Source: Drechmeria coniospora
Taxonomy: Eukaryota; Ascomycota; Sordariomycetes; Hypocreales; Ophiocordycipitaceae
Assembly (NCBI RefSeq): GCF_001625195.1
Contig: NC_054390.1
Coordinates: forward strand, 4,426,027 to 4,490,026
Length of the DNA stretch: 64,000 bases
Reading direction: 5' to 3'
Shown here one piece after another: positions 41,178-52,205 of this stretch. A program made the position numbers and the translations under genes. The notes under the pieces are model-generated. The model searched no databases. It saw only the letters and a program-made list of their open reading frames with translations, and had not been told where the DNA came from. The stretch's first letter is position 1, and the number at the start of each line of letters is the position of its first letter.

Positions 41178-43052
41178 TCAACCCAAGGCGCCGGTCGAGC
41201 CCGTGCTCGAGGCCGTGCTCGAGGCAGCGCTGGAGGGCCGCGGAGGCGGCAGAGAGGTGACGGGTTCCTCCCTCTCCCTCCGGGCTGCCGGGCCGCCGAG
41301 GATGGGCAGGTGGGCTATGGGCGGTGGCTGACGGCGATGGAGGCGGCCGTCTTCGTCGAGGCCGTTGTCCTCCTCATCTTCGCCGTCTCCATCTTCGCCG
41401 TCGTCGCCGTCGTCGTCTTCCTCGTCTTCCTCGTCTTCCTCGTCCAGCATCTGCTCGGCGGCGGCGTGCTGCTCCAGCTGATTCTGTCGGTCCTTCTCGG
41501 CGGCGTCGACGAGATCGTCGTCGGCACTCCAGTAGGGGTCGTCATCGTCCCGCTCGGGCATGGCCATGCGCTTCCAGAAGCGAATCTCCTGGCGGGCGGC
41601 GACGTCGTCTCGGCGACCAGCCCAGTGGTCCTCGTTCTCGGCATAGGAGCGTCGGAAGGCGCGCAGGTTGTCGTTGGCGGCGCGGGCGTGGGACTGCATT
41701 TCCCAGATCTGCTCCCGCAGCCGGCTGTTCTCCTTGCGGGCCTCGTCGAGCTGAACGCGGTAGGAGCGGTGCCAGGAGGCGACGTCGGCGACATGCTTGG
41801 CCTTGTACTCGTGGAACTGCTTGAGCATGAGTGCGAGAGCGTTGGCGTACTGGGCGAGGAGGCTCGCGTTGGCGTCGCGCGAATGGTTGGCTTTCTCGAG
41901 GGACTCGGTGAGGACGGAGATGAGCGCGTCGAGGTTTCTCTCATCGGCTGCACGGCGACGACGGGGGGGAGGTGTCAGCCCGGCTCGGCTCGGCTCAGCT
42001 CAACAACTTGCTTCCCTTGCTTCCCTTTCCTTCCCTTTCCGGGGGCAGGCGGTCTTACCTTCGAACTCATCGGCGGCGGAACCGAGGAGCTCCTCGTTGC
42101 GCAGGCCGTGGGAGCGTGCTTTGCTGCGGACGCAGCCGAGGCCGGTGACTATGTCTTCGGTGACACGTCTGTTGTCGGCAAGCTGGCGGCTGAGCTCTTC
42201 CACCATGCCATAGATGTAATTGAGCTCGGCCTGATGGCCAGCGGGGGTCGGTGCAGGCGTGGACATGGCGGCCGCCATGTTGGCGCCGTTGACGCCGTTC
42301 ATGACGGACTGCGGCGCTGGGAGGTGCTGCTGCTGCTGCGGCGGCGGCGGCGGCTGCTGTTGTTGCTGGTGCTGTGGCAGCGAGGTTGTGTATTGCTGCT
42401 GGAACGGCAGGGACGGGTGCAGACGCTGCGGGTGTTGTTGGTGTTGTGATTGCTGCTGCTGAGACGACGGCTGTTGAGGTTGCGGGTGAAACGGCTGCCG
42501 GGATAGCGTTTGAGATGTCTGCTGGTATGGCTGTCGCGATGGCTGTCGCGATGGCTGTCGCGATGGCTGCTGCGATGGCTGTTGCGATAGCTGTTGCGAT
42601 GGCTGCTGAGATGGCTGCTGAGATGGCTGCTGCGATGGTTGCTGCGTCTGCTGCTGAGAGAAATGTCTGTGCTGTGTCGAAGGGTTGGCCGTGGCAAGAT
42701 TCATGTCAAGCGCAAGTGGTTGACCTTGGTGGAGCGATGGTTGGTGTTGCATTTGTAACGGCATTTGTTGGGGGTCCTCTGGCAGTGGCGGCAGCGGTGG
42801 TGGTGCTACTGATGCTGCCGTCCCTGTCGTGGCGGGTATTGTGTCAGTGGTCGTCACCACCTGGACGCCATCGCTAGGCGCTGGCGTTGGTGTTGGCGTC
42901 TCTGGTAGAAGTGCTGTTGTCGGCATTGGCGCAGATGCTGCCGCTGCCAGTGCTGGTGGCCAGTCTGGTCGATTCGAGTTGCTTCTACACCTGCCGATGC
43001 CGTTATGCGCTGCCATGTTGCCGATGCTCCCGAGCCCAGCTTGACACATCAT
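41178..43052 (-). CDS. Glutamine-rich coiled-coil protein conserved in filamentous fungi
   Basis: Exons 43052-42059 and 41947-41178 encode 587 residues; the 111-bp intron runs GTAAGA to GTGCAG. The N-terminal half is Pro/Gln-rich, with a PSQQ/PSRQ repeat array and polyglutamine. The middle (around GHQAELNYIYGMVEELSRQL to REQIWEMQSHA) is strongly heptad-like coiled coil, continuous across the splice junction, and ends FWKRMAMPERDDDDPYWSAD. A long Glu/Asp run and a Ser/Pro-rich tail follow. I recognise the coiled-coil core as a conserved uncharacterised ascomycete protein but know no assigned function; a nuclear scaffold or transcription cofactor would be a guess. The start is uncertain: ATGs at 43052, 43049 and 43016 are all possible. 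Confidence 0.72.
42520..42655. repeat. 12-bp coding minisatellite (PSQQ/PSRQ)
   Basis: About ten imperfect 12-bp units (cgatggctgtcg, cgatggctgctg) lie inside the coiled-coil protein gene. On the coding strand they give Gln-Pro-Ser-Gln/Arg repeats, a likely site of length variation. Confidence 0.85.
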
Positions 43053-45663
43053 TCAATCATATCTCCTGTGCAATTCTCGCCTTTCGCAGAGACGGTATGT
43101 GAAGAGAGCGCAGGAGAGAAGGAGAAGCAGGGGAGGTGACGGTGGTCGTACCACGACCTGCAGGGCAGGGCCTGCTTCCAGGAGGTAATAATTACTTGGT
43201 GTCTACTCCGTAAGGTTGAAGGACATAAGCCGCACACCTATGATTACATCGCTGCTATCTGCATAACAAGGGCCGATTCGAACAAGGTCACTAACATTAG
43301 TTGCGTTGCCGGCTTCCATCTGCTTGCTGTTGATCGCCATTGGTTGGACAAGCCAGTTTGGCAGGTCATTGTCGTAGCGGAGCGGCCGTCGATGGATTTT
43401 GCACATACTTTCCATCGGCGATGAATGTACTGCCGGGTGAGCATTATAGAGCCCTTCCACCAGAGGCTATCCGTATGGGTTCATTGGCCGTAGGCGGGCC
43501 ACAGCAACGAGGAAGGGTCGAGCAGGATGGCTGTGTCGCTGGATATCAACGGCGACATCAACTTCCTCCAGTCCGTACCTCATCGTGCCCCTTTGCGCTG
43601 TTGGCACCGTGAGTACTACAGCACAGCCCAGGGCCCGCGGCTGGCGATAATCCGCTTCTCCCAGCATTGTTGCTCCACGAACCTGACTCGGCCAATCCAT
43701 CCGAAATTATGGCCTGCCTTTCTGCAGCAGGCTTTCATGGCGGACATGGCATCCACATGAACGCATGCACACTATTCAACTGTACGTTTCGTGAATTGAG
43801 CATGCCCTTGCGAGGCCAGAAATCTGCTCAATCAGGCCTCAGAGTCGAAAGCGGAAGCAAGACATGACAGTGGCGGTGCCCTCCTCGCCATGTCGATTCG
43901 TCAACATTCAAGGTTCATGGGCCAACACAGGTGAAGTATACTGGCATGCAGAGGCTACAGTAGCTACATTTACTGCACGGCGTTACAACGTTTGGATGGT
44001 GCCTCGATGCTTACGTTCATAGAGTTGCACATGTATCCGAGTAGTCCAAATACTCATTTTCACACCTATAAGCACATGTAGATGGAAGAGAAAATCAGTC
44101 ATTCGGCAGCTTTCATCCATTCCATGGTAGTTGATTCGATGCACATGATATGCTGTATGCCTACAGTATATATGCATGTGCGTGCGTATGTAAGTACTCC
44201 GTACTGAATATATGCATGTGCATACATAAATAAGTACGTATGTATGCAAGTGCGCATGTGTGTATGCATGTATGTATACGTACGTACGTACGCATGTATG
44301 TATGTATGTACGGAGAACGAATATGCGTAAATGCAATCAAGTACGATTAAGCGTGCATGTAAAGCATCTATGTATGTGTAATTAAGCGCATGTGCAAGTA
44401 AGGAGTTACTGTGAATCATGATATGCGTTGCTGGATAATGAGCTTGAACTGCTCTCACCATATTCACTCATCGCCTCCATTTCACATGCGACCCTGGATT
44501 GCATTGTGCTTCGCGCGGTATGCACTACTGTTACAATGCACATACATTTACGGAGTACAGCACGAGTACAGGCAGATGACGGGGAACACGCCGTATTCAT
44601 ATTGTATAATTCCATCTCGACAATCGTCAACGACCGCTGTTCTGCAGGCTGCAGCCCAATGCAACCTCGGAGCGTCATGTCGAGACGTCGAGTAGCTCAC
44701 CAGTTGTGAAGATGCTCTGCGTGCCAGCATGGTTGCATGGCCAAGTCAAGTTGGCCTGCGGTTATCGAATCAATATATTGCCCCTGCTGGAGGCATAGCC
44801 TTGACGCGAGTGGGTGAGCGAGACGCAGACCCCGAGACGCAGGCCTGTCAGTACGTGTCCGCGTAGGCACACCATTGCTAATAACCACTGCCTGCTTTAG
44901 TACCCAAACTACTTGCAGAGAAAAGACATATAATATAGTACGTGTGCAAGTAGTAGGTCGGTGCGAAGGTCCGCAATTTCTCGCTCCTCCCTGCTCCTCC
45001 ACCCGTCCGCCGCAACTCCACCTCCGAAACGACAGAGTAAAATATTCGAGCATCTGCATCTCTCCGTACGCGTATATTTACGTGTGCATGAAATTACGTC
45101 TAGATGCATGCACGTGGCTGTACGATACTCTGTTCCGTCGTACTGACCACTACCTCTCGGCCACATGTCGGTGCCGACCGTCGCATCTCCTCCACCGTAC
45201 TCGTTCGCATTGTTGCATTATTACGGCATCCGCCCCAGTTCGAGGCCAAATACTCCGCACTCGCGCAGTCCGCACATCTCCTTCGGCCCAGGTGCAGAAG
45301 CTTCTCAACTCATCACCGCTTTCCTGCGTTGCATCTAGAAAGATATCGGCCCGCCATTCAGGGCGAGCAACGGGGCCGGCCGAGGCCAGTCAGGGGGGCA
45401 GCAGATTATTGACGAAGCGGCGTATGGTACCATGCCATCATATCCCAAACCCTTCGTGGTATCCTCGGTTTTCTTTCCGTCTTCTACTGACTACTCACGT
45501 GGGATACCCTCGGTATGTCAATTGGTCTCACCTAAGTTCTCGCCAATGTATTCCCGAGCCCGTATAAGTCGCTTGCACACCCTTGTCGAGAGGAGGAGGA
45601 GAAGCAACTCTGGCAAGCCTCGACGGATCGCATTGCCCTGTCCACACCAAGTTGTTGCGCAAC
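43053..45663. other. Intergenic region with ATGC/GTAC microsatellite
   Basis: About 2.6 kb without a supported gene. Dense tgca, gtatg and gtac repeats lie at 44,160-44,320. A TATA-like cgtataagtc at 45560-45569 lies about 100 bp upstream of the alpha-glucosidase start. An open frame at 44,875-45,567 has no features and is not accepted. Confidence 0.6.
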
Positions 45664-48624
45664 ATGAGACTCTGGGTCGGGCTTGTATGCGCCTGCGCCG
45701 CCAGCGCCGCTTTGCCAAACGGAGACCCGACGGCACCTTGTTCGGGGTATAGAGCGTCCAACGTGGTCACCACCGACAGTGGGTTGACGGCCGATCTGAC
45801 CCTCGCTTCCGATGCGTGCAATGCGTTTGGAACGGACCTGAAGCACCTGACCCTCGAGGTTGTGTATGAGACAGGTAAAACCCATTCCTCCCATTCGCAC
45901 TGGCACTCCCTCCCAGCTTCCCCGACAGCCGTCGCCTGCTTGCGAATTGTTCATCACTGTTGACGCCGTGACCGCCGTCTAGACGACCGTGTTCATGTCA
46001 AGATCCAAGACCGTGACGATCAAGTCTACCAGGTGCCCGAGGATGTATTCCCCAGACCCGGCGGGCGCAGTCCCGCTGCCGCGAGCAATCTCCGCTTTGA
46101 CTACATCGCATCGCCCTTCTCCTTCCAGATCCGCCGCGCCGCCTCCAACGAGATCCTTTTCGACACCTCGGCAGCCTCTCTCGTCTTCGAATCGCAGTAC
46201 TTGCGCCTGAGGACGAGCCTGCCGGATAATCCGTATCTCTACGGCCTCGGCGAGCACTCCGATCCCCTGAGGCTCAAGACGAGTAGCTACGTCCGTACCC
46301 TGTGGAACCGGGACAGCTATGGCGTTCCTCTCGAGAGCAATCTATATGGTACCCATCCCTTCTACCTCGAGCACCGTAAGACCGGCTCCCACGGTGTCTT
46401 CCTTCTCAACTCAAACGGCATGGACGTCGTCATCGACAAGACCCCTCAGGGACGCCAGTACCTCGAATACAACACCCTCGGCGGCGTCTTCGACTTTTGG
46501 TTCGTCGCCGGGCCGAGTCCCATCGAGGCCGTCCAGCAGTACGGCAGGATCGCCGGCACACCCGCCATGCAGCCGTACTGGGGCCTCGGATTCCATCAAT
46601 GCAGGTACGGCTATCAAGATGTCTACGACGTCGCCGAGGTTGTGCAAAACTACAGTCAAGCCGGCATCCCGCTCGAGACGATGTGGACCGACATCGACTA
46701 CATGGACCGTCGGCGCGTCTTCTCCCTCGACCCTGAACGCTTCCCCCTCAAGACGGTGCGCGAGCTCGTCTCCCAATTGCACGCGCGCGATCAGCACTAC
46801 ATCGTCATGGTCGACCCGGCCGTCGCCTACCATGACTACCCACCCCTTCACCAGGGCGTCGAGAGTGATGCCTTCCTGCGACGGGATAATGGCTCTCTCT
46901 GGCTCGGCGTCGTCTGGCCCGGCCTGACTGTCTACCCCGATTGGTTCTCCACGAAGGTGGCCCAGTACTGGAACGGCGCTTTTGCTCGCTTCTTCAGCAA
47001 GGAGAGCGGCGTCGACATTGACGGCCTGTGGATCGACATGAACGAGCCGAGCAACTTCTGCCCCTTCCCCTGCGACAACCCGTACGAGGTAAGCAGGGCA
47101 TACCCGCCCGAGCCGCCGCCAGTTCGGCAGCCGCCCCGGTCCCTGCCCGGCTGGCCGTGCGCCTTCCAGCCTCCGGGAACGTGTCTGAAATCCAACGTCG
47201 AGGCGCGGGATGTGAGAGCCACGAACCTAGAAGGCGCCGCTGCCCCTGAATCTAAATATCAGTTTAACCCTGGATCTGGCCACCCCAAAGCCGGCCAGAC
47301 CCCTGAATCCGGCCGCAACCCTGATTCCGAGCTTGAAGAGCCACCCAGCCTCCAGCATCGTCGTGCCAACGGTGACCGGAAAGGCTTACCCGGCCGGAAC
47401 CTTCTGTACCCCAAGTACGCCATTCGCAACAAGGCCGCGTATCTGGATGCGTGGAATGCCGACCGGGGCGGCCTCTCCAACCACTCCGTCAACACCGACG
47501 TGCGCCATGCCAACGGCCTCGTTATGTACGATACCCACAATCTGTACGGAGCCATGATGTCAACCACTTCCCGCGAAGCCATGCTGTCGCGCCGTCCTGG
47601 GCTGCGTCCCTTTGTCATCACGCGCAGCACCTTTGCCGGCACCGGTTCGGCCGTCGGCCACTGGCTCGGGGACAACCTTTCCACCTGGGACATGTATCGT
47701 CACTCCATTCGCTCCATGCTCGCCTTCACCGCCCTCTTCCAGTTCTCCATGGTCGGCGTCGACACCTGTGGCTTCGGCGGCGACGTGACCGAGGAATTGT
47801 GCGCTCGCTGGGCCGCCCTAGGTGCCTTCTCGACCTTCTATCGCAACCACAATGCCATCGGGCAGCGCAGCCAAGAGTTCTATCGTTGGAAAACCGTCGC
47901 CGAGAGCGCTCGCAAGGCCATCGACATTCGCTATCGCCTGCTCGACTACATCTACACCGCCATGTATCGCTCCAACCAAGACGGTCGCCCTACTATCCAG
48001 CCCGTCTTCTATCTCTACCCCAACGACGCCGCCTGCTGGGCCCTCGAGCTGCAATATTTCTACGGCCCCGGTCTTCTCGTTGCCCCTGTCACCGCCCAAG
48101 GCGCCTCAAGCGTGCAAGTCTACCTGCCCGACGACACGTTCTACGACTGGTACTCCCACGAGCTCGTCCGCAGGCCTGGCGGCGGCGGCGCTATCCATAC
48201 CTTTGTCGAGCAGGATATTACCACAATCCCGCTCCTCATACGCGGAGGCGTCATTCTCCCGGCCCGCGTACGCTCGGCCTCCACGACCACCGAGCTTCGT
48301 AGGCAGGACTTTGAGCTGCTCGTCGCCCTAGACGCTCACGGCAAGGCCAGTGGTGAGCTGTATCTCGACGATGGTGTCTCCATAGATCAGCAGGGCCGTT
48401 ACTCGCTTCTCACCTTTACCTACGGCGATGGCGTGCTCTCCATTGATGGTGTCTTCGGATACGACGGTCCTGCAATATTGTCCAAGATAACCCTCATTGG
48501 TGCCCCGGCGGTACGCCTGCCAGGAAATTCGGCCCATCAAACGGCCGGACCAGACAGGCACAGCATGACTGTCGAAATCCGTGTACCGCTGACCAAGTCG
48601 AGCAATGTCCATCTGAACTCGTAG
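45664..48624 (+). CDS. agdC: Secreted GH31 alpha-glucosidase (AgdC type)
   Basis: Exons 45664-45874 and 45983-48624 encode 950 residues; the 108-bp intron runs GTAAAA to TCTAG. The signal peptide is MRLWVGLVCACAASAALPNG. The N-terminal domain begins CSGYRASNVV and LTLASDACNAFG, as in Aspergillus AgdC. GH31 motifs are intact: nucleophile Asp422 in GLWIDMNEPSNF and acid/base Asp634 in GHWLGDN. A low-complexity insert of about 70 residues (PGSGHPK, TPESGRNPDSE) separates the two parts of the catalytic domain, as in other fungal members. The enzyme should release glucose from alpha-glucosides, with possible beta-glucosidase or transferase activity. Several N-glycosylation sequons support secretion. 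It is convergent with the next gene. Confidence 0.92.
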
Positions 48625-49465
48625 CTGATGTTGCGAAAAAACTGCAAGAGAGAAGTGTTGCTTGATACACCGTGCCATCAGGGATAGCCGAGGACGATAC
48701 CATTGAAAGTTATCTTCGAGAAAAAACAAACTCACTCGGCCTTCGGCACATTGATGGTGTCAACTCCCTAGGCTCATCTAAGAAATAATCTGGGGTTGTT
48801 GTCCCGACAGCAGTCCCTTGGGTAGTTCTTGTGGTAGAATCGTTTGTTTGGTAAAGCTTTCGCGTTCGATCTGTTCATAGGACGACCTTCTCGGCCATGA
48901 TCACAAAAGCAAGACTCGATGACAAGTTCATGTTGTTTGCTTCGCTGTTCAGTTTATCTGCTTGCTTGTATCGTAAAGAGCACATGCCAGGCATTTATTT
49001 TATACATGTTATAGGACTCGGATCGTAGTGCTCGTCCAATCAACTCCAACTTTGAGCCAATGGAAGGAAGCACGAATGGCTTGTCCGCCCGGCCCTTTGT
49101 ATTCACAATGATTCTCATAGCTATCAGCATCAATGAAATAGGATATAAACCGAAGACTCTGCAAAGTGCGCAATTCTTTCTCCCGCCCCTGCATCATGTT
49201 GAACCTTTGAAAAAAAGCATGACGCCCATGAATGTAAGGAAGAGAGGGAACAAAGAGGTATCGTATCGTCGAGGTCATTCATTCGTTGGCGTCCAATGTC
49301 CTGGACATAGATCCGTCGCAATGGAACAATTGTGCAACAGCCTGCATCAAACGCAGGGTGTTTGAAAAGTACATACAGGAATTGGCCGTGAAAAGCGAGA
49401 AAACGGGGTGTCTACGATTCAACAATCAGTCTAGTCAAGAGCCGAAAGTGGCAGGGACCGCGCTG
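48625..49465. other. Convergent intergenic spacer
   Basis: About 840 bp of AT-richer sequence holding the 3' regions of the alpha-glucosidase and the caspase-like gene. No supported gene. Confidence 0.65.
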
Positions 49466-52205
49466 TCACTCAGCCGATGGCTGGCCCTCGTCATGGTCGT
49501 TGGTCGGTTGCGCCTCCATCGAGCATGAATCTTCCATCTGAGAAGAGTCCGTCATCGGCATGAGCGTAGACGAGTCCCTGCGATCCAGCAGTGCGTTGCC
49601 GTTCACCACTGTCCCTCCGGCAGGGCCGTTGCTGGCGCAGAGTCGATATTCTCCACCGCCCTTGGGCTCGATGATCCCTTCCTGGACGGCCCATTGGGCG
49701 AGAAGGGGGTCGACTTCAAGGCTCTGAGACTCGCCCTTTTCCATGTGGCGTCCGACGTGCTCCGTCCACTCATCCCAAGAGCTGGGGCCTTCAAACATGT
49801 GCTGGCATCCGGGCTTGGGACAAACCGACATTCGCGGCGGCTGGCGTCGCGTGACCAAGCAAGTCTGCTGCAACTTCTTGACGTGCTCGTCCCAATCGGC
49901 CACCAGCTCGTTCTCAGCCTTGGACATGGCCGCTCGCTTGACTTGAAACGGAGCGTGCATGCGACGGAGGTGCTGCGTGAAAAGGTCCTTGCGGTTGAAC
50001 TCATTCCCTTTGCCTTCCACCGCACTCTGCGGGCACTGCGAGCATCGGTAAAATTGCAGGCAGAGGTGCTGGGAGGCCATGTGCCGCTTCCACTCGTTCT
50101 TGGAGCCAAAGGTGCTGGTGCAGCCGGCGAAGGAAAAGGCGCAGGGGAAGGGCCGAGTATGGGCGGCTGCGATGTGCTTTCGCAACGACGACAGGTCCTT
50201 GAACGGCGCGTGGCTGCAGTGGCTGCAGCGAGTCGCCAGTTTCGGGACGGCACGTCGAGCAGCCTTGAGGCGCGAGTGCGACGTCGACTTGGGTTCCGCT
50301 TCCATGGCGGCTGTGCTCACTTTCGGGTTGCTCGCATCGTGAGCTTGCTGGATGTTGTCTCGCACAGTGCTAGGCAGAGAGTCCGGCAGGCTCGTGCGGG
50401 GGCGCTGGCCGGCAGGGACGGCCTCATCGCTGCAGTGCCGCACGTGGCTCAGAGCCTTGAGCTGCTCGGCCGCCTCCTGCATCTCGGCGGAGTCTTGGAC
50501 TTCATCCTTGGGCTTCGTTGGCCGCGAGCCGGAGGCAACGGACGCGTAGGATATCCGCGTCGGGCTCCCTTGGGCGAATTGCGCATCCGATCGGTCGCCC
50601 TGAGGAGGCTTGTCCCGCGACACCAAAGGTTGGAAGGCGGGCTCGTGGCCATCAGGTTTCCGGTGGATGCGAGCTGGCGTCCCTGCAGCCAGCTCCCTAG
50701 CTTCCAAGAGAATCCGACCGTCCTCCACCTCCTTCGCAGACGGCCTCACACCGCCCGGACCGACCAATTTCTCGTACACGTGGATCATGTTGTGGGAGCT
50801 GATGTAGCCGAGGAAGCAGCAGACCTTGTCATGCTGGACGACGTCCCATATTGAATGAGGCATCGATATGAGAAGCATGGTGGGGGGGCCCAAGAACATG
50901 CCCTCGACGGCGATTTTTGACGCCAGAGGGGGTGTGTTCTGAAGCCATTGGTTGAAGAAGGCCATGTCGGGGCTCGCGTCGCCGACGAATGTGGTGCAGA
51001 CGAGAATTCGAGCCTCGTCGAACCTGAGATCGGCAACAGAATCGAAATCGATGAGGTCATCTTCCCTCGCTCGGGTCGCATTATTATGACCATCGGTACC
51101 CTCCGCACCGTGCTGGGATTCTGGCCTTCGTGACATGAGGGGAGCAAGGATGAGATTTTGGCCCTTGTTCGATGACAAGGCGAAGAAGAGTGGCATGCGG
51201 CTCCGGGGAGATAAGTCGGTGTTCCCGCCATTAGGAATGCGCGAGGTTTGCAGCAACTGCTGCTGTTTCTGGGACAATAGCTCGTCGTACAGCTTCTGAA
51301 CGCTGAAGGGTCTGCCGGTGCTGAGCTTGTGCAGCGCGTCGGTGAGGTTGGCGGTAAAGGACTTTGTCGAGTCGTCTCGAGGATTTCCGCCTGAGGGATG
51401 GGCGGCAATTGCCTGCTTGATGCTGTGACTACCAGCGAGGGGGGCGTCGGCAATTCCGCATGAATCCAGCAAGAGAAGAATATCCGACTGAGCATCCTCC
51501 AGCAAGCAACGGACACCATCCCACTTAATTTTGACAGCGTCTACACGGTCATCGCTGCAGATTTGCGGTCAGCCGGACAGACTCGGTGCACGACAAGCAA
51601 TGAATCAAGCATTTTCCAAAACTCACCATGCCCAGTACAGCTGATTGTCGGAGCCGAATTGGTCATGGCCAGCGTAGAATACTATCAGGAGTTGGCCGGG
51701 CCTGGTACTATCGAGAAATGTGGCCAGCTTCTGGGCCAGCTTGGCGCCGGAGTGTGGAATGGCGGGTATCTCCCATCTTTGCGTGTCGAAGCCGTACTGC
51801 TTCTGGAATACACGTTCGAGGGATGCGATGTCGTTCTCAAAGTGGTCATCTCCCTGCCAGCTCAGCAGCAGGACGGAGGCGTTCATGTACGTCGGCCGTT
51901 CGGTCCGACGCTGTATGAGCATGGCGGCATCCTGCAGATGGCGGGCAAAGGATTCGAAGTCATGGCGTTCGGCAACGGGGGGCGGTTCATGGACAGGGTG
52001 CTGTTGCTGGGACGGCTGCTGTGACTGTACCTCCAAGTCCACATGTCAGCACGGATTGCAAAGAAACGAAGGACACGGCCAAAGACGGAAAAATTGGGAA
52101 GCTAGGGAGGCGGACCGATTCGTATGAATACTGGACGGGTTGAGAGTTGAGGGCCGAAGGGTTGACTTTTGGAGCCAGCTTCCGCTTCTTGCTGGACGGC
52201 TCCAT
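49466..52205 (-). CDS. Caspase-like domain plus C2H2 zinc-finger protein
   Basis: Exons 52205-52116, 52024-51627 and 51554-49466 encode 858 residues. Intron 1 (91 bp) uses a weak GTCCGC donor and a TACAG acceptor; intron 2 (72 bp) uses GTGAGT, CTGAC and TGCAG and is firm. The N-terminus MEPSSKKRKLAPKVNP looks like a nuclear localisation signal. A caspase-like fold follows: SVLLLSW strand, LLIVFYAGHD with His150, and DILLLLDSCG with Cys195, a plausible His/Cys dyad. The central part is conserved (RILVCTTFVGDASPDM, GMFLGPPTMLLISMPHSIWD). The C-terminal third has C2H2-type fingers (RCSHC...HIAAAH, PCAFSFAGC...HMASQH, VCPKPGC...HVGRH). I recognise this as a conserved, functionally uncharacterised ascomycete protein. 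A regulatory protease or pseudo-protease on chromatin is an inference. Confidence 0.8.

Noticed and set aside
40920..42449. 509-codon open frame on the plus strand
   Set aside because: It is antisense to the coiled-coil protein; its Val/Leu/Gly richness reflects the complement of acidic and Gln codons.
44875..45567. 230-codon open frame on the plus strand
   Set aside because: No domain, unlikely composition, and it overlaps the promoter of the alpha-glucosidase.
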